64,000 nucleotides of DNA. Source: Maioricimonas rarisocia (GTDB lineage Bacteria > Planctomycetota > Planctomycetia > Planctomycetales > Planctomycetaceae). How positions within the stretch are numbered: the stretch's first letter is position 1; every line of letters begins with the position of its first letter. Positions 37,443-46,803 of this stretch are shown piece by piece. Below the pieces are notes generated by a model that searched no databases, was not told the origin of the DNA, and worked only from the letters and a program-made list of their open reading frames with translations. The stretch is from assembly GCF_007747795.1 (NCBI RefSeq), contig NZ_CP036275.1, positions 744,001 through 808,000 of the forward strand, in the 5' to 3' direction. The position numbers and the translations under genes are program-made.

Positions 37443-37982
37443 ATGACAATGCGATGCAGAACGAGGACGTGGCAAGCGGGGATCATCTGCCTCGGGATGG
37501 CAGTCGCCGGCACCGCTGCCGGGGCCGAGCTGAAACATGACGACGGGTCTGCCGACGGGCGCAAGAGTCTGGGCGGCTCGGGAGAGATGATCCGGTTCGA
37601 CCTCGGCGATGGGCCCCGATCGGTCACCGGTGTGAGCATCTTCGGCTCCCGGTACGGGTTGCCGGAGCCTCCTGAGGAGGACTTTCTGGTCTACTTTCTC
37701 AGCCCCGACGAACGGACAGTCCTGGCAACCAAGCTGGCTCCGTACCGACTGTTCGAACGGGGAGACGATCGCTGGGTGCAGGTCGACTTCGCGCAGCCGG
37801 TCGAGCTCTCGGGCCCGGTATGGGTCGTGCTCGACTTCCGGGCTCATCGCACCAAGGGAGTCTATGTGAGCTACGACACATCCGGCGGTGGGGGACATTC
37901 CCGCAGCGGCCTGCCCGGGCTGCCGTCAAAGGAGGTCGATTTCGCCGGAGACTGGATGATCCGCCTGCACGTGGCTGATTGA
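37443..37982 (+). CDS. secreted hypothetical protein, beta-sandwich-like
   Basis: A 179-residue protein with a signal peptide (about 1-28, ending GTAAGA). The body matches a small beta-sandwich often seen in planctomycete surface proteins: LKHDDGSADGRKSLGGSGEMIRFDLGDGPRSVTGVSIFGSRYG, then ELSGPVWVVLDFRAHRTKGVYVSYDTSGGGGHSRSGLPG. AGGAAAGG lies just before the ATG. It is divergent from the gene at 36041. No catalytic motif seen. Confidence 0.82.
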   Translation: MTMRCRTRTWQAGIICLGMAVAGTAAGAELKHDDGSADGRKSLGGSGEMIRFDLGDGPRSVTGVSIFGSRYGLPEPPEEDFLVYFLSPDERTVLATKLAPYRLFERGDDRWVQVDFAQPVELSGPVWVVLDFRAHRTKGVYVSYDTSGGGGHSRSGLPGLPSKEVDFAGDWMIRLHVAD

Positions 37983-38167
37983 TCGAGGGGGCACGTGAAA
38001 CGACTGTGTGATCGGCGAAGCACGGTGAGTTCGCCGCGCGCCACCGGGGCTGCCTGTGCTGTGCGAACTCAAAGTGACGCACCCTACGGCGCTCGAAGAC
38101 AGGTGGGGCAGACATTTCGGTCTGCCCGTGCACTCGCTTGCGTTTCGTGCTGGCATTGCAGGGGGAT

Positions 38168-38312
38168 GTAGGGTGCCGTCGCCGGAGGCGACGCACCTTC
38201 CAGTCGTCTGCAGCGTATCAGCCTGGTTTGAACGGTGCGTCACGGGGGAGTTGGTTGCAGGGTGTCGATCGTCCTGGAACGCAGACAGGCGATTCGCCGT
38301 GACGCACCCTAC
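38168..38312. repeat. REPIN-like intergenic element, copy 4
   Basis: 145 bp inside the first 225-bp tandem unit. The right end reads GCCGTGACGCACCCTAC. Confidence 0.93.
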
Positions 38313-38392
38313 GGCGCTCGAAGGCAGGTGGGGCAGACATTCCTGTCTGCCCGTGCACTCGCTTGCGCTTCGTGCTGGTATTGCAGGGGGAT

Positions 38393-38537
38393 GTAGGGTG
38401 CCGTCGCCGGAGGCGACGCACCTTCCAGTCGTCTGCAGCGTATCAGTCTGGTTTGAACGGTGCGTCACGGGGGAGTTGGTTTCAGGGTGCCGATCGTCGT
38501 GAAACGCAGACAGGCGATTCGTCGTGACGCACCCTAC
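38393..38537. repeat. REPIN-like intergenic element, copy 5
   Basis: 145 bp, second 225-bp tandem unit. The right end reads GTCGTGACGCACCCTAC. Confidence 0.93.
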
Positions 38538-38625
38538 GGCGCTCGAAGGCAGGTGGGGCAGACATTCCTGTTTGCCCGTACACTCGCTGGCGCTTCGTGC
38601 TGGTATTGGCTCGCCGTGAGACGCT

Positions 38626-39387
38626 CTACGGCGATTTTGCAGCGAGCTGATCATGATGCAGCCGGGCCACGTGCCACATGTAGTTCGGACCGTAGCCCGC
38701 CCGGCGGGGCCAGGAGTTCGACACTGCTTTCGCAAGATGTGTTCTGGCTGCGGCCTCGTCTCCCTCGACGGCATGATTGAGCCCGATGTACAGGTGGGCG
38801 TAAAAGAACCGCTTGTTCCGCTCGTGGTCCGGGATGTCTGCAGCCGCGATGTTGGCGAGGATCTGTTCGGGCGTGATCGCGCCGGCGAACAGTCGGTAGA
38901 CGTCCGGAAACGGCTGGCGGTCGTCCTTCTCGTACTTCAGCAGTCCTTCGCGGGCCCTGTCACGACCGTAAGCCTTGAACTGCGAGAGGTACCGCCAGAT
39001 GCCGTTCTCGCGGTCTACGTTGTCGTACGAGTGGTACCGTTCGAACTGGCCGGCGGCTTCCTCGTAGTTGCCGGCGTAGAAGTACGCGATGCCCCGTCGC
39101 CAGTGCGACGCATCGAGCGCGGGACTCAGATCGACCATCTCGCTGTAGTCGGCGACGGCTCCGTCGAAGTTGCCGAGAAAGAACCGGGCGTCGCCACGAC
39201 TCGACCAGCCGGAGATCCCGTCCGGTTCCATTTCAATCGTACGTGTTGCGGCAGCAAGTCGGGACTGCAGCTGGTTCTGGAGCCCGGATCGCTCCGCGTC
39301 CGACAAAGGCATCGGGTCGGCCCGGAGTGACGGGCACCACGAGAGCAGCAGCCAGCCGGTGAGGAGGGCGAATGCGCGAAGGGACAT
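38626..39387 (-). CDS. exported TPR-repeat protein
   Basis: A 253-residue protein with a signal peptide (LLTGWLLLSWCPSLRA) and two or three TPR units: AAATRTIEMEPDGISGWSSRGDARFFLGNFDGAVADYSEMVDLSPALDASHWRRGIAYFYAGNYEEAAGQFERYH and a C-terminal one around HAVEGDEAAARTHLAKAVSNSWP. GGGAG precedes the ATG. It lies 49 bp downstream of the kinase gene on the same strand, so it may be co-transcribed and physically related to it. No enzymatic motif. Confidence 0.88.
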   Translation of the reverse strand: MSLRAFALLTGWLLLSWCPSLRADPMPLSDAERSGLQNQLQSRLAAATRTIEMEPDGISGWSSRGDARFFLGNFDGAVADYSEMVDLSPALDASHWRRGIAYFYAGNYEEAAGQFERYHSYDNVDRENGIWRYLSQFKAYGRDRAREGLLKYEKDDRQPFPDVYRLFAGAITPEQILANIAAADIPDHERNKRFFYAHLYIGLNHAVEGDEAAARTHLAKAVSNSWPRRAGYGPNYMWHVARLHHDQLAAKSP

Positions 39388-39436
39388 GCGGGGGGCTCCC
39401 GATCTGCAGAGGGACCGTCACAGCGTCGCGTGCGGA

Positions 39437-40984
39437 TCAGCCGTCCGAGGACTCGTCGATCATCCGCCGCGTCTCGTCCACGAGATCACGCCAGCTTCCG
39501 GTCAGGTGCTTGCGGAACGTGACCTGCGAAGCGGAGAGAATCGTGCGGGCCTGCGTCAGATTTCCCTGATAGGCGAGCAGGGCCGCCAGACCGGCCCGGG
39601 CCTTGGCGTAGTAGCTTTCATCTTCCCGGCGGCGGGACTCCATCCGTTCGAGAATCCTGCGGGCATCTTCGTATCGCCGCGGGTCTTTCAGATAGAGCAG
39701 GGCAAGCTGCTCGCGGGATCGATCGACCCACAGCTTCTCGTCCGGGAAATAGGCCTGCACGGCGAGCCAGGCTTCTTCGTCGTCTCCGAGAAACATCGCG
39801 TGCAGATACTGCTCGCGGGCCGATTCCAGCTCGTTGACGGCCGGCGTCGACGAGACCTGAGACTGGTCCGGGATGCCGGGCCGCTGCAGCCATCCCAGGG
39901 CAGCACTGCAACCGATCACAAGCACGACTGCCAGGGCGATCATCCACCACGAGAGCCCCGACGGACGGGTCACCGCCTTCTGCGTCGCCCGCGATTCGCC
40001 CGACAGGGTGATTTCGTCGAGTGGCTGCTGGTTCTTGAGGGCCTTGATGAGCGTGCGGACGTCGTCCAGGACGGCAGCCGGAGACTGGTACCGCTCGTCC
40101 GGATCACGCTGCATCATCCGTTGGACGAGTTGGCAGAGGGGCTGCGGCAGATCGGGACGGACCGTGTTGAGTGGCTCGGCATCTCCCTGCAGGTGCTGGA
40201 CGGCCACGCTCACCGCGGTTTCACCCTGGTACGGAGGCCGGCCCGTGAGCATGTGGTAGCAGGTGACCCCGAACGAATAGAGGTCACTGCGGGAATCGAG
40301 GGACTTGCCGTTGACCTGTTCGGGACTCATGTACAGCGGCGTGCCCATCGTGATCCCTTCCTGGGTCAGATTGAGCGGTTCGCTGCTGAGGGTGAGCTGG
40401 GCGAGACCGAAGTCGGCCACCTTCGCCTCACCCTTCTTCGTGATCATGATGTTTTCGGGTTTGATGTCCCGATGGACGATGCCCCGCTCCGACGCGGCCT
40501 GCAGTGCGGCGGCCACCTGACGGATCAGGTGCAGGGCCAGCGGAACCTCGAGTGGTCCCTTCTTGCGGAGCAGCGTCCGTAGCGTCTGCCCCTGGACGTA
40601 CTCCTGGGCGATGAAATGCTGCCCGCGATCGGAACCGACCACGTAGACCTGGACGATATTCGGATGGTTCAGCCCGGCGGCCGCCTTGGCCTCGGTCTCG
40701 AACCGCTTGATGTACGTCTCGTCGACGGTCAGCTCGTGGCGAAGCAGTTTGAGGGCGACGTTGCGGTGCAGGGACGTCTGCTCGGCCAGCCAGACTTCGG
40801 CCATGCCCCCCTGGCCGAGGCGACGCAACAGCTTGAATTCGCCCAGCATCTCGCCGGTCGATCGCTTCGGATCGTCCGATCCGGTCGAATCGTCGGCTGC
40901 AGGAACAGATTCCACGCCATCCGGTGGCATCGGCGTCGTTTCACCGCCAATGTCCGGGTCAGAGGTCGGGGGCTTGTCCGGCAT
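39437..40984 (-). CDS. membrane-anchored Ser/Thr protein kinase, PknB-like
   Basis: A 515-residue kinase. After an acidic N-terminus (1-45) comes the catalytic domain (about 48-320), with the Gly-rich loop RRLGQGGMAEVWLAE (54-68), Lys79, HRDIKPEN (171-178), DFGLA (191-195) and GTPLYMSPEQ (214-223). A single TM lies at about 345-366. The extracytoplasmic C-terminal domain (370-515) is helical and TPR-like rather than PASTA-type. Typical of the expanded planctomycete kinases. Expected to phosphorylate Ser/Thr in response to an external cue; substrate unknown. Followed 49 bp later by a TPR gene. Confidence 0.95.
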   Translation of the reverse strand: MPDKPPTSDPDIGGETTPMPPDGVESVPAADDSTGSDDPKRSTGEMLGEFKLLRRLGQGGMAEVWLAEQTSLHRNVALKLLRHELTVDETYIKRFETEAKAAAGLNHPNIVQVYVVGSDRGQHFIAQEYVQGQTLRTLLRKKGPLEVPLALHLIRQVAAALQAASERGIVHRDIKPENIMITKKGEAKVADFGLAQLTLSSEPLNLTQEGITMGTPLYMSPEQVNGKSLDSRSDLYSFGVTCYHMLTGRPPYQGETAVSVAVQHLQGDAEPLNTVRPDLPQPLCQLVQRMMQRDPDERYQSPAAVLDDVRTLIKALKNQQPLDEITLSGESRATQKAVTRPSGLSWWMIALAVVLVIGCSAALGWLQRPGIPDQSQVSSTPAVNELESAREQYLHAMFLGDDEEAWLAVQAYFPDEKLWVDRSREQLALLYLKDPRRYEDARRILERMESRRREDESYYAKARAGLAALLAYQGNLTQARTILSASQVTFRKHLTGSWRDLVDETRRMIDESSDG

Positions 40985-41111
40985 AACGGTTTCCGTGGTG
41001 ACAGGTCGGGGCCAGCGGGGACGCTCCGGGGCCCAACGTATCCTACGTCACGTCTGTCGATGGCGGCAAACTCAATCGATCATTCGGGATGCCGTCACGG
41101 CAGGGGGCTTG

Positions 41112-41139
41112 TTGATCGGGGATGGGGCACTCCTATAAT
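41112..41139 (+). promoter_or_regulatory. promoter of the MoxR/ChlI-like gene
   Basis: TTGATC (41112-41117), 16-bp spacer, perfect TATAAT (41134-41139), 56 bp ahead of the start codon at 41196. Confidence 0.6.
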
Positions 41140-41195
41140 CCACACGGCGCGAACGATCCGCACGTCCCGACGACGACTGACCCCGGTGAGCATTC

Positions 41196-42623
41196 ATGAG
41201 TGACCTTCCGCGTACCCTCGGCGAACTCCGCGAATCCGGCTACCGCAGCCTCAGCGTCAAGCAGGAAATGCGGCGGAATTTGATCGGGCGCCTCCGCTCG
41301 GGCGAGCCGCTTTTCCCCGGCATCCTCGGGTACGACGAGACCGTGATTCCGGAGATCGTCAACGCGGTTCTTTCCCGGCACGACATGCTGTTTCTCGGCC
41401 TGCGCGGGCAGGGAAAGACGCGGATGCTGCGGATGCTCACCCACCTGCTCGACGAGCGTCTGCCGATCGTGGCCGGCTCCGAGATTAACGACGACCCGCT
41501 CGCTCCCATTTCCCGCTACGCCAGGGATCTGGTGGAAGAGAAGGGGGACGCGACGCCGATCGAGTGGATTGGCCGCGAACAGCGGTACCACGAAAAGCTG
41601 GCCACGCCCGATGTCACGATCGCCGACCTCATCGGTGAAGTCGATCTCGTCAAGCATGCCGAAGGGCGACACCTGGCCAGCGAGGACGTGATGCACTTCG
41701 GACTCATTCCCCGCAGCCATCGGGGCATCTTCTGCATGAACGAGCTGCCGGACCTCTCGCCGAAGATCCAGGTGGGGCTGTTCAACGTCCTCGAAGAGCG
41801 GGATGTGCAGATTCGCGGCTTCACCGTGCGGCTGCCGCTCGATCTCTGCATGGTGTTCAGCGCGAACCCCGAGGATTACACCAACCGCGGCCGGATCGTC
41901 ACGCCGCTGAAGGATCGCATCGGTTCGGTGGTACGCACGCACTATCCGCTTACCCGCGAACTGGGGGTTCGGATCACCGAAGAGAACGCCTGGCAGGATC
42001 GGGACGGGGACGTCCGCGTCGCCACGCCGAACTTCATCAAGGAAATCATCGAAGAGACGTCCCGGCTGGCCCGCACGAGTCCGCACGTCAATCAGGCGTC
42101 GGGCGTCAGCGTGCGGATGTCGGTCGCCAACTACGAGAACGTCGTCTCCAATGCTGAGCGACGGGGCATCCTGCATGACGAGACCGACGTCGTTACCCGC
42201 ATCAGCGATCTGGTGCATCTGGCCTCCAGTTCCCGCGGGAAGCTCGAACTGGCGATGTCCGAGGAGCCGGGCGAAGAGGATCACCTGATTACCCGTCTGG
42301 TCGAAGAGGCGGTCAAGAACATCTTCGACCAGCATCTGTCGGTCAAGCAGTTCCGCGCGCTGGTCGAGCATTTCGAGCGCGGCGTGCGGCTGGAAGTCTC
42401 GGACACATCGACGACGCAGGAACTGCTCGACGCGTTCGATTCCATTCCGGGATTCCGCAAGGCGATTCTGGAAGTCGCGGGCCGGATCGAGCCTCAGCTT
42501 GCGGAAGGCTCGACCGCGCCGGGTGTGCAGGCCGCGGTTGGCGAACTGCTGCTCGATGGGCTCTATGCTCACAACAAGCTGAGCAAGAAGTCGAAGCGGG
42601 GCCGCGCCAGCTACGGGCTGTAG
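41196..42623 (+). CDS. AAA+ ATPase, MoxR / Mg-chelatase subunit I-like
   Basis: A 475-residue ATPase. Walker A is FLGLRGQGKTR (about 67-77). Then come the Mg-chelatase-I-like central stretch (HFGLIPRSHRGIFCMNELPDLSPKIQVGLFNVLEERDVQIRGFTVRLPLDLCMVFSANPEDYTNRGRIVTPLKDRIGS), which contains Walker B and sensor 1, and a helical lid plus C-terminal domain. No CoxE/VWA partner gene is adjacent; usually such ATPases are found with a VWA-domain gene. Probably a chaperone-like complex subunit. Preceded by a clear TATAAT promoter. Confidence 0.92.
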   Translation: MSDLPRTLGELRESGYRSLSVKQEMRRNLIGRLRSGEPLFPGILGYDETVIPEIVNAVLSRHDMLFLGLRGQGKTRMLRMLTHLLDERLPIVAGSEINDDPLAPISRYARDLVEEKGDATPIEWIGREQRYHEKLATPDVTIADLIGEVDLVKHAEGRHLASEDVMHFGLIPRSHRGIFCMNELPDLSPKIQVGLFNVLEERDVQIRGFTVRLPLDLCMVFSANPEDYTNRGRIVTPLKDRIGSVVRTHYPLTRELGVRITEENAWQDRDGDVRVATPNFIKEIIEETSRLARTSPHVNQASGVSVRMSVANYENVVSNAERRGILHDETDVVTRISDLVHLASSSRGKLELAMSEEPGEEDHLITRLVEEAVKNIFDQHLSVKQFRALVEHFERGVRLEVSDTSTTQELLDAFDSIPGFRKAILEVAGRIEPQLAEGSTAPGVQAAVGELLLDGLYAHNKLSKKSKRGRASYGL

Positions 42624-42961
42624 GTGGCGCGAGTCTTGTGTGGTGAGTCTTGAGCCGGGTGGCTGGCGGTCGGAGCGAAGCGACGCCCCCAGCCCATTTT
42701 GGTTGCGGTTCGGGACTTCGGGCACGCGAATCGCAGCCCGAAGCCCGCCGGCTGCGTCCGGTGGGCCGCAGGTTGTTCGACGTACATGCTCGCCTTCAGG
42801 GGCGAGCATGGCACCCCGGCGAACGAGCCGCGCCCGTGAGGAAGCGGAAGGGAACGCGCAGCGGAATGCCCATGTTGTCTGCGCAAGCCTCGCCGCCCGA
42901 ACCGCGTGCCTGCTACGATCTCCGCTTCAGGCCTGCACATCTCTTTCGGGTGAGACGCGCC
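42624..42961. repeat. gap with recurrent modules
   Basis: No gene seen. GGTGGCTGGCGGTCGGAGCG...GACGCCCCCAG lies at about 42659-42692. A hairpin-prone stretch (TGCTCGCC...GGCGAGCA) lies at 42786-42810. Confidence 0.6.
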
Positions 42962-44728
42962 ATGCACCGATCGATCCTGCTGCTTCTGTCGCTGACGATT
43001 CTCTTCAGTGATGCCAGTGTCGCACCGGCACAGGAATCACCCACCGAACGGTTCCATGAACTCCTCAACGACGAGTGGGACCGGACGATGCGGGAGTCGC
43101 CGACCTGGGCGTCGGCACTGGGGGACCTGCGTTTCAACGATCGCTGGCCCGACATGAGCCGCGACGCTCTCGAAGCCTCCCACGCCGCCGATCGCGAGGT
43201 TCTCGAGAAGCTGAGTACGATTCCTGTCGAAGAACTTTCGCCCGCTGATCAGATCAACTACCGGCTGTTTGAGCGGGAGTACGCGCTGAAGGTCGAAGCG
43301 TTCCCGTACCGCTGGTGGCTGATTCCGCTTAACCAGCGGGGCGGAATCCAGGATGCCGGCTCGACCGCCGACTCGCTCCGCTTTGATCGAGTGAAGCATT
43401 ACGAAGACTGGCTGGCGCGGATGCGGGCCTTCCCTGAGTACATGGATCAGACGCTGGCTCTGATGCGTGAGGGGGCCGGGGCGGGCATCATGCATCCGCA
43501 GATCATCCTCTCGCGAATCCCCGCCCAGGTCCGTCGGCAGATTGTTGACGATCCCGACCAGCATCTGTTCTACAAGCCGTTTCGCAGTTTCCCGGATGAC
43601 ATCGCCGACGAGGACCGTCAGCGTTTGCGGGACGAAGCACGGCAGCTGATCTCGGATGAGATCGTCCCCGCTTACCGGAAGATGCTGACCTTCTTCGAAG
43701 AAGAGTACCTGCCGGCCGGGCTCGGGAAAGTCGGCGTCTGGCAGTTGCCGCGTGGAGACGAACTGTACCGGCTTCGCTGCCGGCAGTTCACCACGACCGA
43801 TCTGACGCCGCAGGAAATCCACGAGATCGGTCTGAGCGAGGTGGCGCGCATCCGGGCCGAGATGGAGAAGATCGTCGAGGAGGTCGGCTTCGACGGAACG
43901 TTTGCCGAGTTCCTCGAGATGCTGCGGACCGACCCGAAGTTCTACTTCGACGACCCGAACGAACTGCTCGAGGCGTATCAGGCAGCGTGCAAGAAGATCG
44001 ACCCGCAGCTCGTCAAACTGTTCCGCAAGCTGCCGCGGATTCCCTACGGCGTCGAAGCAATCCCTCAGCACATCGCTCCCGATACGACAACGGCCTACTA
44101 TCGTCCGCCCGCAGCCGACGGCACACGGGCCGGCACGTACTTCGTGAATCTGTTCCGCCCGGAAGTGCGCCCGAAGTACGAGATCGAAGTCCTCTCGGTG
44201 CACGAAGCGGTGCCGGGGCATCATCTGCAGATCGCTCTGGCGATGGAGCTGGAGGACCTGCCGGAGTTTCGCCGCTACGGCGGATACACGGCTTTCATCG
44301 AGGGCTGGGCACTCTATTCGGAAGGGCTCGGCGAAGAACTGGGGCTGTATCAGGACCCGTACTCGCGGTTCGGTCAGCTGACGTACGAGATGTGGCGGGC
44401 CGTGCGGCTGGTCGTCGATACCGGCATTCATGAGTTCCAGTGGACCCGGCAGCAGGCGATCGATTTCTTCGCAGAGAACACCGCCAAGACGCTGCACGAC
44501 ATCGAGAACGAAATTGACCGCTACATCGCCTGGCCGGGGCAGGCTCTGGCATACAAGATCGGCCAGCTACGGATCCAGGAACTTCGTCGCAAGGCGGAGC
44601 AGGAACTGGGGGAGGACTTCGACATCCGCGAGTTCCACGATGTTGTGCTGCGGAACGGTGCCGTCACGCTCGGCGTGCTCGAAGCACAGGTGGATGCATG
44701 GCTTGAGGAGAAGCAGGGCCAGCGGTGA
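42962..44728 (+). CDS. DUF885 family protein (M32-like putative peptidase)
   Basis: A 588-residue exported protein from the ATG at 42962. The signal peptide is [23 protein letters not shown]. The DUF885 body carries [10 protein letters not shown] (about 414-423), a zinc-peptidase-like HExxxGH motif, followed by [21 protein letters not shown], where the downstream Glu could be the third ligand. Typical length 550-600. Likely a secreted metallopeptidase of broad specificity; activity not proven. Upstream is a repeat gap; the frame is open further upstream but not convincing. Confidence 0.92.
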   Translation: MHRSILLLLSLTILFSDASVAPAQESPTERFHELLNDEWDRTMRESPTWASALGDLRFNDRWPDMSRDALEASHAADREVLEKLSTIPVEELSPADQINYRLFEREYALKVEAFPYRWWLIPLNQRGGIQDAGSTADSLRFDRVKHYEDWLARMRAFPEYMDQTLALMREGAGAGIMHPQIILSRIPAQVRRQIVDDPDQHLFYKPFRSFPDDIADEDRQRLRDEARQLISDEIVPAYRKMLTFFEEEYLPAGLGKVGVWQLPRGDELYRLRCRQFTTTDLTPQEIHEIGLSEVARIRAEMEKIVEEVGFDGTFAEFLEMLRTDPKFYFDDPNELLEAYQAACKKIDPQLVKLFRKLPRIPYGVEAIPQHIAPDTTTAYYRPPAADGTRAGTYFVNLFRPEVRPKYEIEVLSVHEAVPGHHLQIALAMELEDLPEFRRYGGYTAFIEGWALYSEGLGEELGLYQDPYSRFGQLTYEMWRAVRLVVDTGIHEFQWTRQQAIDFFAENTAKTLHDIENEIDRYIAWPGQALAYKIGQLRIQELRRKAEQELGEDFDIREFHDVVLRNGAVTLGVLEAQVDAWLEEKQGQR

Positions 44729-45271
44729 GTTTTTGAGCGGCGCGTCTTGAGCAGTGGGTCTTGAGGCACGAAAGCCCACCGGCTGCGTCCGGTCGGGCAA
44801 GTAACCGCTGTCGTCGATGCTCAACCATGCAGCGTGCCACTCCGCCGTGGGCAGGGTTGAGGCGCGAAGCTCGCTTGCCCTTCGGGCTGGTGTCTTTGGA
44901 ATGTAGGGTGCTGTCGCCGGAGGCGACGCACCATCCCGGCGTCTCCAGCGTGTCCACCCGGTTTGAATGGTGCGTCACCGGGTTTCTGGTCGAAGGGCGT
45001 CGGATGTGTTGTGCACGCGTCGGGAGAATTGCCGTGACACACCCTACGGTGCTGCGTGCGGCGTGCCGCTGGCTCTGCCCGTGTTGTGAGCATTGCCGGA
45101 ATGCTGGGACCAGTCCCCGCCTACGACCGAACGGCGAGGGACAGCTGGAGACGCCGCACGACGTTCGCCATCGCAATACGAGCACGAAGCGCAAGCGAGT
45201 GCCGGTGGAACGCGTCAGACTCACAGGAAACGAGCCGCGACCGGGAGGGAGCGTAAGGGACCACCGACTCG
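44729..45271. other. repeat-filled gap between convergent genes
   Basis: No gene. It contains a REPIN-like element (44903-45047), a GGGACCAGTCCCCGCCTACGACC module (about 45109-45130) and the inverted AGCACGAAGCGCAAGCGAGTG module (45181-45201). Confidence 0.75.
44903..45047. repeat. REPIN-like intergenic element, copy 6
   Basis: GTAGGGTGCTGTCGCCGG at the left, inner GGCGACGCACC and GGTGCGTCACCGG, right end GCCGTGACACACCCTAC; 145 bp. Confidence 0.93.
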
Positions 45272-46591
45272 CTACGGATTCACCACCAGCGGTTCGCGGA
45301 CTTCCACCGGGACCATGCTCGTCAGACCGCCGACGATCACACCCAGCTCGGCCGTGCCGGCTGCCGTCGCTTCGACGTGAATCCTCAGGATCTGCTCGGC
45401 ACCCGCGGGAATCTCCGGCAGGTCGCCAAAGATCATGCGACCATTCGTGCGGCGAGGCGCGATGCCGGTCGCCTCGTCGCCGTCAACGAGTTCGGCTTTC
45501 CGGAACTGCAGTCCGCCGGAGAGCAGCGTCGTGCAGGTGAGCGTGGAGATCGGTCTGGCACTCCGGTTGTGCAGGGCGACATCGAAGACCGCCGTCTCAC
45601 CCTGGGCGATCGGGTCCTGCGCGTCCCGAAGCTGAACCCGAAGCGGACCGGCCGAGCGGATGATCCGCAGGCACTGCTCGTCGGCAGCAATCGTGGCATC
45701 GTTCTGAAGTATGGACGCCTTTACGCAGCCCTTGTCGACCTGGCTGAGAGCGTCGAACTCCACCTGGATCTGCACCCGTTCGTTGACCAGCAGTTTGCCG
45801 AGCGTCCAGCTGAGATGACCCTCGAGCCGTTCTGCACCGGCAGAGGCCTCCTGAGGATCGAGAGCTTCGTCGTACGCCAGCTCTGCGACAATGCTGTCCA
45901 GCTCCCGGCCGCTCTGATTGGAGATCGTTACCACGAACTCGGCCCGATCACCGATGGCCCGGCGCGAGGGACCGACGATCTCGAGCGAGACCGGGCCGGG
46001 AGCGATATCGACGCAGCGGGTCTCCACCTCCTGCGGCAAGTCGTTTTCGAGTATCGTGAACTCGGCACACGCCTCGCCCGACTGTGTCGCCCGCAGCGAC
46101 AGCGTCAGTTCTCGCGTCGCTTCGGCTTCGATCGCGGGAAGCGGCTGCATCACCCGTTGCTCGGTCCGCCCGGAGAACTCAAACGCGTCGTCAAACCGGC
46201 AGGAGATCACCAGTCCTTCCAACGGCTGATCGGTCAGGTTACGGATCTCAATCTCGAATATGACATCGTCGCCGACCGTTGCCTCCTCCACTGTCGTGAC
46301 GATCAGCTCCATCCGCTCGTCATCTTCGGTCGCAGGAGTGATTGCCGGTGTCGGCTCGGTGGGAACGGGACGGTTGGTCGTGAGGTCGTCCGGAAGCGAC
46401 TCGCCGGTACCGTTCGGGGCAGGGCGCGACGTGCCGTATTCCGGTGCGTTGAGCGAACGCGAATACGGCGAGAGGCCCGGCGGATCGGTCAGACGCCAGG
46501 CGGTCTGGCTGCGGCGACCCCAGGCGCAGCCCGCACTGCAGAGCAGCAGCACGAGCATTATCAGGCGAACGATCTGTGGGATCGGTTTCAT
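45272..46591 (-). CDS. lipoprotein with CARDB/DUF11-like domains
   Basis: A 439-residue lipoprotein (lipobox CSAGC, Cys22), then a Pro-rich linker (about 30-90). Three immunoglobulin-like beta-sandwich repeats of the DUF11/CARDB type follow; each has the 'GDDVIFEIEIRNLTDQPLEGL'-like pattern near 105, 215 and 335. Cys residues are paired within repeats. Such domains are extracellular structural modules. The gene converges with the DUF885 gene and is followed by repeats. Confidence 0.9.
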   Translation of the reverse strand: MKPIPQIVRLIMLVLLLCSAGCAWGRRSQTAWRLTDPPGLSPYSRSLNAPEYGTSRPAPNGTGESLPDDLTTNRPVPTEPTPAITPATEDDERMELIVTTVEEATVGDDVIFEIEIRNLTDQPLEGLVISCRFDDAFEFSGRTEQRVMQPLPAIEAEATRELTLSLRATQSGEACAEFTILENDLPQEVETRCVDIAPGPVSLEIVGPSRRAIGDRAEFVVTISNQSGRELDSIVAELAYDEALDPQEASAGAERLEGHLSWTLGKLLVNERVQIQVEFDALSQVDKGCVKASILQNDATIAADEQCLRIIRSAGPLRVQLRDAQDPIAQGETAVFDVALHNRSARPISTLTCTTLLSGGLQFRKAELVDGDEATGIAPRRTNGRMIFGDLPEIPAGAEQILRIHVEATAAGTAELGVIVGGLTSMVPVEVREPLVVNP

Positions 46592-46803
46592 GGCATGACC
46601 AGGGTTGAACGTCGCGAACGGGTGGCGGCGTCACGACAACTCTATCACGCGAGCGTCGCCAATCTGTGGTCTGATTGTCGCCTCGGCACGCGAAGCGGCG
46701 GCCGCGGTCGAGTGATGCCTGCTGCGGAAACCCTGCGGGCCATCGGCCTGAGAGATGCTGCCGGTGGGGAAAGGGCTGTCGGTCGCGTCAGCACTGGCGA
46801 TTC

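Larger units (their letters stand above)
38074..38602. repeat. 225-bp tandem array of intergenic modules
   Basis: Units begin at 38074, 38299 and 38524 (exact 225-bp spacing), the third being partial. Each holds the GGCAGACATT-type palindrome, a CACTCGCTTGCGCTTCGTGCTGG module and one GTAGGGTG...CACCCTAC element (38168-38312 and 38393-38537). The first unit differs slightly (GACATTTCGGTC for GACATTCCTGTC), indicating an older copy or drift. Confidence 0.95.
37983..38625. other. gap containing the 225-bp tandem array
   Basis: No gene. Most of the gap (38074-38602) is a 225-bp tandem array of intergenic modules; the first about 90 bp show nothing notable. Confidence 0.8.

Noticed and set aside
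38074-38602. satellite-like centromere or replication origin
   Set aside because: No DnaA-box cluster or AT-rich region; the units are made of the same modules seen in other gaps.
41133-42809. 558-residue minus-strand open frame
   Set aside because: Antisense shadow of the MoxR/ChlI-like gene, which has clear Walker motifs, a promoter and a good start on the plus strand.
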